DNA from: Calditrichia bacterium
GTDB lineage: Bacteria > Calditrichota > Calditrichia > Calditrichales > Calditrichaceae
Length of the DNA: 19,237 nt
Assembly: GCA_027039465.1 (NCBI GenBank)
Contig: JALWEA010000674.1
Coordinates: 1 to 19,237 of the forward strand
Direction of reading: 5' to 3'
Of this stretch, positions 15,693-19,237 are shown in pieces. Numbering within the stretch: position 1 is the first letter of the stretch; the number at the start of each line of letters is the position of its first letter. The notes below the pieces were generated by a model. That model worked only from the letters and a program-made list of their open reading frames with translations, did no database searches and had not been told where the DNA came from. A program made the position numbers and the translations under genes.

Positions 15693-15738
15693 TCCATGCT
15701 TATTTACAAATAAAACAAGGTTAGGAGATTTCGGCCTT

Positions 15739-17544
15739 ATGATGACCAAATTTCGTGAGTTCAGTAAAGCTTTTATTATTTTTGTCGGCTTGGCCTTTAT
15801 CGCTTTAATGATTTTTCAATGGGGTGCCGACTACAACAGCCGTTCCAAAAGAAAAGACGTTGTTGGCGAAGTAAACGGACAAAAGTTGCGTTATTCCCAA
15901 TTTGATAAAATGTTTCAACAGGTTTACAAAGAAGAAAGCGCCCGCACCGGTAAAACCAATTTTACCGATGACGATTTACACAAAATGCGCGATCAGGTTT
16001 GGGAACGTTTTATTCAGCGCGTCTTGTTCAATGAAGAAATGAAACGTTTGGGCATTACGGTTAGCGATTCTGAAATCGTTTACCAGATTTACAATTATCC
16101 TTTGCAGGATTTTCGCCAGCATCCCGCTTTTCAAACAAACGGTGTTTTTGATATGAAAAAATACCGTGCCGCATTAGGCAATCCAAACATCCCCTGGATG
16201 CAAGTGGAAGAAATTTACCGGGAGCAAATTCCCTATATTAAGCTGCAGAATATTATTACCAATACCGTTCGGGTATCGGACGAAGAAGTAAAAGATGCTT
16301 TTATGAAGGCCAACATCAAGGCCAAGGTTGAGTATCTCGGCGCTTCCATTTTTGAATTCATCTCGGATTCACTAAAAGTGAGCGATGAAGAAATTCAAAA
16401 ATACTACGATACCCACAAGGATGAATTCGTACAGGAAGAACGCCGGGCATTGTCTTATGTTAAATTTCCGGTAAAAACGACCAAACAGGACACTTTGGAA
16501 GTTTTGAAAGAATTTGAAAACATTAAAAAGCGCCTGGCCAATGGTGAAAAATTCAGCGATTTGGCCCTTGAATATTCGGAAGATCCGTCGGTTAAAAAGA
16601 ACAAGGGCGAATTGGGTTACTTTTCCAAAGGCGACATGGTTAAACCTTTTGAAGAAGCTGCCTTTAAGGCTAAAGTCGGCGAGGTGGTCGGGCCGATTAA
16701 AACCCGTTACGGATTTCATTTGATTAAAGTGGAAGATAAAAAACGGGAAAACGGCAAACTTAAAGTTAAAGTTAGCCATATTTTAATGAAAGTGCATCCT
16801 GCGCCATCGCATGTGGAAGCTCAGGAGACCAAAGCGCGTTTATTCTCCGAAGATGCCAAAAGCCACGGTTTTACGGAGCAGGCCAAAACCAACGGTTACC
16901 AGGTTAAAACCACGCCTTTATTCACCAAAGAAGGCGATTTTATTCCTGGCATCGGTAACCATGCCGCTATTAAAGCGTTTGCCTTTGCTTCGAATTTAAA
17001 CGATGTTTCCAAAGTCTATCATGTTGATGACGGTTATATTGTGGTGACGGTCAGCAAGATTGAGCCCAAAGGCTACCGGCCGTTGAAATCCGTAAAGCAG
17101 GTAATTATTAACCGGATTCGTCTCGAAAAGGCCAAAGAATTGGATAAAGCATTTATGGAAAAATTTTCGGATCAGGTTAAATCCGGTGTTCCTTTCAAAA
17201 AGATCGCCGAGAGTGATCCGACTAAAAAACTGCATTATAACAAAACCGGCTTTTTTACCATCAACGGCAATGTTCCTGGCATCGGCTATTCGGTTGAATT
17301 CAATGCTGCGGCCTTTGCTTTGCAACCCGGTCAGGTTTCCGACTTGGTTGGAACGGATCGCGGTTATTATTACATCAAACTATTGGAAAAAACCAAATTC
17401 GATTCCGCCGCTTTTAACGCGCAAAAAGACCGGATTCGCGCACAACTTTTAAATGAAAAACGAAATCAGGTGTTTACCAGCTGGTACGAATCGCTTAAGA
17501 AAAAAGCGGATATTGTGGATAATCGCAAAATGTTCAATTTGTAA
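15739..17544 (+). CDS. Membrane-anchored parvulin-type peptidyl-prolyl isomerase (PpiD/SurA-like)
   Basis: A periplasmic folding chaperone/prolyl isomerase anchored in the inner membrane. One N-terminal membrane helix (about 10-28) precedes a SurA/PpiD-type helical chaperone domain (about 40-225, with VNGQKLRYSQFDKMF and the W-RFIQRVLFNEEMKRLGI pattern). A parvulin domain follows at about 232-335, showing FSDLALEYSEDPSVKKNKGELGYFSKGDMVKPFEEAAF and then YGFHLIKVED. A second, incomplete parvulin-like stretch starts at VKVSHILMKV (about 343), and PGQVSDLV with YYYIKLLEK near 524-548 resembles a further C-terminal repeat. The 601-aa length is like PpiD. AGGAG lies 11 bases before the ATG at 15739; the ATG at 15742 is an equal alternative. 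It is transcribed alone, away from parA, and ends at a strong terminator. Confidence 0.92.
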   Translation: MMTKFREFSKAFIIFVGLAFIALMIFQWGADYNSRSKRKDVVGEVNGQKLRYSQFDKMFQQVYKEESARTGKTNFTDDDLHKMRDQVWERFIQRVLFNEEMKRLGITVSDSEIVYQIYNYPLQDFRQHPAFQTNGVFDMKKYRAALGNPNIPWMQVEEIYREQIPYIKLQNIITNTVRVSDEEVKDAFMKANIKAKVEYLGASIFEFISDSLKVSDEEIQKYYDTHKDEFVQEERRALSYVKFPVKTTKQDTLEVLKEFENIKKRLANGEKFSDLALEYSEDPSVKKNKGELGYFSKGDMVKPFEEAAFKAKVGEVVGPIKTRYGFHLIKVEDKKRENGKLKVKVSHILMKVHPAPSHVEAQETKARLFSEDAKSHGFTEQAKTNGYQVKTTPLFTKEGDFIPGIGNHAAIKAFAFASNLNDVSKVYHVDDGYIVVTVSKIEPKGYRPLKSVKQVIINRIRLEKAKELDKAFMEKFSDQVKSGVPFKKIAESDPTKKLHYNKTGFFTINGNVPGIGYSVEFNAAAFALQPGQVSDLVGTDRGYYYIKLLEKTKFDSAAFNAQKDRIRAQLLNEKRNQVFTSWYESLKKKADIVDNRKMFNL

Positions 17545-17573
17545 TCTCATTTTTCCTCCCTTCATTCACACTG

Positions 17574-17598
17574 AGGCTCCCATTAGGGAGCCTTTTTT
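17574..17598 (+). terminator. Rho-independent terminator of the foldase gene
   Basis: AGGCTCCC (17574-17581) pairs exactly with GGGAGCCT (17586-17593) around the loop ATTA, directly followed by T residues to 17598. It lies 30 bp after the stop codon and is a textbook intrinsic terminator. Confidence 0.92.
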
Positions 17599-17685
17599 AT
17601 TGTTTCGCATTTTGTTAATCAGATTTTGTAATTCTCCTTGCCCTCTTCCGACAATGCCCAAAAACTATCATTTTTCCATTTTTAT

Positions 17686-17714
17686 TTGACTTCTCATGGT
17701 AAGGCAATTATATT
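17686..17714 (+). promoter_or_regulatory. Strong sigma70-type promoter of the small gene
   Basis: TTGACT (17686-17691), a 17-base spacer and TATATT (17709-17714) lie 55 bp upstream of the small gene's ATG. Each box matches the consensus at five of six positions with ideal spacing, making this the best promoter match in the window. Confidence 0.7.
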
Positions 17715-17720
17715 TAAGGT

Positions 17721-17732
17721 GTACGTTCGTAC
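17721..17732. promoter_or_regulatory. Inverted repeat at the predicted transcription start (operator candidate)
   Basis: GTACG-TT-CGTAC is an exact inverted repeat starting six bases after the -10, where transcription should begin. Its position suits a repressor site or a short 5' hairpin in the transcript. No regulator could be assigned. Confidence 0.45.
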
Positions 17733-17769
17733 TATTTAGAACTTATTGTTAACAGAAGGATGTTTTGAT

Positions 17770-17973
17770 ATGGACAAATTTAAACGAAAAACAGCTATGC
17801 TTACTTATTTGGGCCGTTCGACATTTTATTCCGAATTGGAATTTGAAATGTTCGAGGAAAGGGCTGCCATTTTTGAGTATGAAGCGGGACTTAGCAGAGC
17901 TTCGGCCGAGCAAAAAGCATGGCAGATGATTTTGCAAATGCGTCGTGGAGCCGAATTGCGCAAGGTGGGATAG
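17770..17973 (+). CDS. Small conserved-looking protein, 67 aa, unknown function
   Basis: The ATG at 17770 is preceded by AGAAGGA nine bases upstream, so it is preferred over an in-frame ATG at 17746 that lies before that site. The product is soluble and charged: a basic N-terminus (MDKFKRK), an aromatic segment (LTYLGRSTFYSELEFEMF) and a helical motif E-RAAIFEYEAGLSRASAEQKAWQMI, ending basic (MRRGAELRKVG). The ERAAI-EY--GLSRA-AE pattern resembles a motif I associate with short unannotated bacterial proteins and tails of phage/plasmid proteins; I cannot assign a function. It stands alone, with its own good promoter and a possible operator, between a terminator and a long repeat-filled stretch. 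No terminator was recognised after it. Confidence 0.75.
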   Translation: MDKFKRKTAMLTYLGRSTFYSELEFEMFEERAAIFEYEAGLSRASAEQKAWQMILQMRRGAELRKVG

Positions 17974-18053
17974 TGTTTGATTTATTAATATTATTTAAGA
18001 TTTGAATCGGTAAGAGCGTATTTATTCCATTTAAATTTTGCATAAGGTAGAGC

Positions 18054-18077
18054 ATTGGGAATTGGGAACTGGGAACT
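18054..18077. repeat. Short tandem repeat of a 7-base unit
   Basis: Three and a half copies of a 7-base unit, ATTGGGA, ATTGGGA, ACTGGGA, ACTT, follow one another. It lies at the left border of the repeat-rich stretch. Confidence 0.7.
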
Positions 18078-18084
18078 TGTACCG

Positions 18085-18138
18085 CAACCGTGTCTCGATA
18101 CGATCCCGCTGTCGCGGTCTCTACTCGACAACCGGTTG
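18085..18138. repeat. Imperfect palindrome of about 25-base arms
   Basis: The left arm begins CAACCG and ends CCCGC; the right arm begins GCGG and ends CCGGTTG, around a TGTC loop. When the right arm is reverse-complemented it shares CAACCG, GTCGA-like and CCGC blocks with the left arm, with scattered mismatches. It resembles REP-like extragenic palindromes. Confidence 0.6.
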
Positions 18139-18327
18139 CCTTTGTCCGCGTTCGGTTCCCGAGTGATTCTGCCGACACTGGTAGGGGCGAAGCATTTCCC
18201 TAACAAATAAAGAAACAATCGGTGTTTTTGGTTGCACAACGTTAAATTTTTTAAGTTTGCAGCGTCTTGGCAGAAATGCTTTACCCTTACTTCGGACATC
18301 ACAAGATAACGGCAGAATCGTATCGAG
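18094..18327. repeat. Nested inverted-repeat element, about 234 bp
   Basis: Three inverted arm pairs are nested in the same order. CTCGATACGAT (18094-18104) matches ATCGTATCGAG (18317-18327) exactly. GATTCTGCCG (18165-18174) matches CGGCAGAATC (18310-18319) exactly, overlapping the first right arm by three bases. A 19-base arm (18181-18199) matches 18272-18290 with about four mismatches. The core of about 70 bases is not a gene. This looks like a degenerate mobile or structured element. Confidence 0.65.
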
Positions 18328-18338
18328 GTACGAGCAAA

Positions 18339-18443
18339 GCAATCCTTCCCATCATTACCGGCCTGTGCTGCTTTGGAAGAGATTGCTTCTGTCGCTTCGC
18401 TCCCTTCCAATGACAAGTTGGGCCTGTCGGGAGAAGCAATCCC
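18339..18443. repeat. Cluster of GATTGCTTC-type palindromic repeats
   Basis: GCAATCCTTCC (18339-18349) is nearly the reverse complement of GGAAGAGATTGC (18375-18386), and GAAGCAATCCC (18433-18443) is a third copy in inverted orientation. The segment 18379-18414 has the form GATTGCTTC, a CGCTTCG core, then CAATGAC. I recall similar intergenic repeats from several Bacteroidota-like and deltaproteobacterial genomes. Confidence 0.6.
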
Positions 18444-18493
18444 TAACATTATTCAATCATAAACACATCGTACCAAATAAACTCGTTTTTCAA

Positions 18494-18586
18494 TTGTCCC
18501 TGCGGGACAACATTTTTGTGTTGTGGAATTCCATTTTCCCATATTTGAAAATATGGGCTATTGGCATCCCATCGCTCCGCGATGGG
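18494..18586 (-). repeat. Triple-hairpin unit, copy B (93 bp)
   Basis: Read on the minus strand, the unit has three perfect hairpins. Stem a is CCCATCGC/GCGATGGG (18568-18586, loop GGA), stem b is CCCATATTT/AAATATGGG (18538-18557, loop TC) and stem c is TTGTCCC/GGGACAA (18494-18510, loop GCA). Linkers contain GATGC, TAGCCCA, GGGAAAA and AATTCC. It pairs head-to-head with copy A across a 24-base spacer. Confidence 0.85.
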
Positions 18587-18596
18587 TTTTGAAACG

Positions 18597-18602
18597 ACCG
18601 GT
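18597..18602. other. ACCGGT centre of the twin triple-hairpin element
   Basis: This six-base palindrome sits in the 18587-18610 spacer, within one base of the exact midpoint between the outer ends of the two 93-bp units. It marks the axis of the head-to-head arrangement. Confidence 0.6.
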
Positions 18603-18610
18603 ATTTGAAT

Positions 18611-18703
18611 TCGTCCCGTTAGGGACGAGATGCGATTAGCCCACAAATTCATTTGTGGGAAACAAATTCCCGCACCAAAATATGCCCGTCCCGAACGGGA
18701 CGG
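18611..18703 (+). repeat. Triple-hairpin unit, copy A (93 bp)
   Basis: Stem a is TCGTCCC/GGGACGA (18611-18628, loop GTTA), stem b is CCCACAAAT/ATTTGTGGG (18640-18659, loop TC) and stem c is CCGTCCCG/CGGGACGG (18686-18703, loop AA). Linkers share GATGC, TAGCCCA, GGGAAA, AATTCC and CAAAA with copy B in the same order. Its length equals that of copy B. Confidence 0.85.
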
Positions 18704-18790
18704 TTTGAATTTTGAATAATGAATCGCCGTGTCGTTCGCTACTATTGACATGTTAGGCTTGCATGTTCATTATTTTAACCCATTCCCTCC

Positions 18791-18812
18791 CTTCCCTTTT
18801 ATCAAAGGGAAG
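18791..18812. repeat. Perfect hairpin with nine-base arms
   Basis: CTTCCCTTT (18791-18799) and AAAGGGAAG (18804-18812) flank the loop TATC. There is no T run on either side, so it is not a typical terminator; it is likely another extragenic palindrome. Confidence 0.7.
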
Positions 18813-18952
18813 AGGTGCCCAATTAGCCGCGGGTATTTGTTAAATTGGTGAATTGCAGTAAATTTGTGACCGGTGATGTGCAAGGCTGTTGCCGATTGAC
18901 GAGCAGTTACGACAGAACGAAGAATTTCTTACATGCGTTGCTAATTTGGAAA

Positions 18953-18994
18953 GAATTGCTTCACTCTCCTGCTCGCGGGATCGTTCGCAATGAT
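18953..18994. repeat. Diverged copy of the GATTGCTTC-type repeat
   Basis: The segment starts GAATTGCTTC and ends GTTCGCAATGAT with a CTCGCGGG core. It has the same outline as the copy at 18379-18414 (GATTGCTTC, GC-rich core, CAATGA), but is longer and degenerate. Confidence 0.5.
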
Positions 18995-19112
18995 AGCTCT
19001 TTTCGAATAATAATTTTACCTATTCAACAATTAAATTAATCAACCATTTAGCCCCTTCCACGATTAACGAATATACGAATAACGGTTAACGTTTCCCCTT
19101 AACCCTTTCACC

Positions 19113-19150
19113 ACCGGGTAGAGCGGTTTGTTACCGCCCCGCTCCCCCAC
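19113..19150 (-). ncRNA. Probable group II intron domain VI and 3' end
   Basis: Directly after domain V on the minus strand, a GC-rich hairpin forms with GCGGT/ACCGC around AACAA (or alternatively GAGCGG with CCGCTC), followed by CTACCCGG. Domain VI normally follows domain V, carries the branch-point adenosine on its 3' side and ends the intron. The exact 3' splice site cannot be fixed from this window; somewhere near 19113-19118 is likely. Confidence 0.5.
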
Positions 19151-19151
19151 A

Positions 19152-19184
19152 GACCCGGACGAGCGGATTTCCCGCATCCGGTTC
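19152..19184 (-). ncRNA. Group II intron domain V (catalytic hairpin)
   Basis: Thirty-three bases on the minus strand fold as domain V. The lower stem pairs GAACCGGAT with GTCCGGGTC, then comes a two-base bulge (TC) on the 3' side, an upper stem GCGG/CCGC and a GAAA-type loop. Domain V usually has 34 bases. The catalytic triad position, normally AGC, reads AAC here and faces a G, leaving an A-G mismatch where a G-U wobble is expected. The intron lies on the minus strand with its body beyond the right edge. Confidence 0.65.
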
Positions 19185-19187
19185 CTG

Positions 19188-19237
19188 CTAATTCGGATTC
19201 GCTGAAAGATAACTATGGTATATCTTCGGTCTTTTTA
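19188..19237 (-). CDS. Possible C-terminal end of the group II intron-encoded protein, partial
   Basis: One minus-strand frame enters from the right edge and stops at TAG 19188-19190, four bases before domain V, giving a 15-residue tail ending YLSANPN. In many introns the reverse transcriptase/maturase reading frame ends in domain IV just ahead of domain V, so position supports the idea. The piece is too short to recognise by sequence. Confidence 0.3.
   Translation of the reverse strand, partial: KRPKIYHSYLSANPN

Larger units (their letters stand above)
15343..15738. other. Divergent intergenic region between parA and the foldase gene
   Basis: These 396 bases hold no credible coding frame. 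The sequence is AT-rich and contains candidate promoters for both flanking genes, a palindromic CATTATAATG (15570-15579) flanked by a TGCAC/GTGCA inverted repeat, and a small CGCTT-AA-AAGCG hairpin near 15511-15522. No parS-like site (core CACGTG) was seen. Confidence 0.6.
17974..19112. other. Gene-free repeat-rich region
   Basis: No frame here has a ribosome-binding site plus protein-like composition; the longer open frames run through palindromic repeats. The stretch contains a short tandem repeat, a large nested inverted repeat, several GATTGCTTC-type motifs, twin triple-hairpin units, a CTTCCCTTT hairpin and an intron end at its right border. These are itemised separately. From about 18813 to 18950 and 19000 to 19112 little structure is visible beyond a tandem ACGAATA pair near 19065-19080. 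Confidence 0.7.

Noticed and set aside
16372..16779. Minus-strand open frame of 135 codons inside the foldase gene
   Set aside because: Phenylalanine-rich antisense shadow of a lysine/glutamate-rich coding region.
17991..18449. Minus-strand open frame of 152 codons in the repeat region
   Set aside because: It runs straight through palindromic repeats, is cysteine- and arginine-rich without domain pattern, and contains a repeat-derived peptide (SLEGSEATEAIS) that I take to be a translated GATTGCTTC-type repeat. No ribosome-binding site was seen.
18257..18592. Plus-strand open frame of 111 codons
   Set aside because: It spans the nested inverted repeat, the GATTGCTTC cluster and half of the triple-hairpin unit. 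Composition is not protein-like.
18494..18703. CRISPR array
   Set aside because: The two units are inverted and diverged rather than direct identical repeats with regular unique spacers, and no cas gene is present.

Overview
The window reads as a chromosomal segment of a Gram-negative, moderately AT-rich bacterium from the Fibrobacterota-Chlorobiota-Bacteroidota/Calditrichota neighbourhood. The clues are a complete F-type ATP synthase cluster, ParA/ParB, a bactofilin next to AtpZ/AtpI, very large secreted TPR proteins and a membrane-anchored SurA/PpiD-type foldase. A Calditrichota-like (Caldithrix-type) host is my best guess, but it is an inference from gene style and order, not a match.

Layout. 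(1) Positions 1-5126, minus strand: two large exported TPR/coiled-coil proteins, the downstream one cut by the left window edge. (2) Positions 5263-5682, minus: atpC (epsilon), separated from atpD by a clear intrinsic terminator at 5780-5820. (3) Positions 5828-15342, minus: thirteen tightly packed co-directional genes, in transcription order parA, parB, an M23 (LytM) peptidase, a bactofilin, atpZ, an AtpI-like membrane protein, then atpB-E-F-H-A-G-D. Gaps run from a 17-bp overlap to 33 bp, so one long transcript (or several nested ones) is plausible. (4) Positions 15343-15738: divergent intergenic region with candidate promoters on both strands and a palindromic -10. (5) Positions 15739-17544, plus: membrane-anchored parvulin-type peptidyl-prolyl isomerase followed by a textbook terminator. 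(6) Positions 17686-17973, plus: a 67-residue orphan protein with a strong sigma70-type promoter and an inverted repeat just downstream of its -10. (7) Positions 17974 to about 19112: over 1.1 kb with no credible gene, filled with degenerate palindromic repeats. (8) Positions about 19113-19237, minus: the 3' end of a group II intron (domains V and VI) and perhaps the last 15 codons of its intron-encoded protein.

How it fits together. The central cluster puts chromosome segregation (ParAB), cell-wall remodelling by a bactofilin/M23 pair, and energy conservation (F1Fo with its AtpZ/AtpI accessory proteins) on one strand. The c subunit lacks the residues of the sodium-binding signature, so proton coupling is expected.

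The most striking unexplained structure is at 18494-18703. Two 93-bp units lie head-to-head around ACCGGT, each folding into three hairpins in the same order. The units have diverged, but the stem changes are compensated, so the fold rather than the sequence appears to have been conserved. A neighbouring nested inverted repeat (18094-18327) and scattered GATTGCTTC-type motifs suggest this locus is a sink for repetitive, probably mobile, structured DNA.
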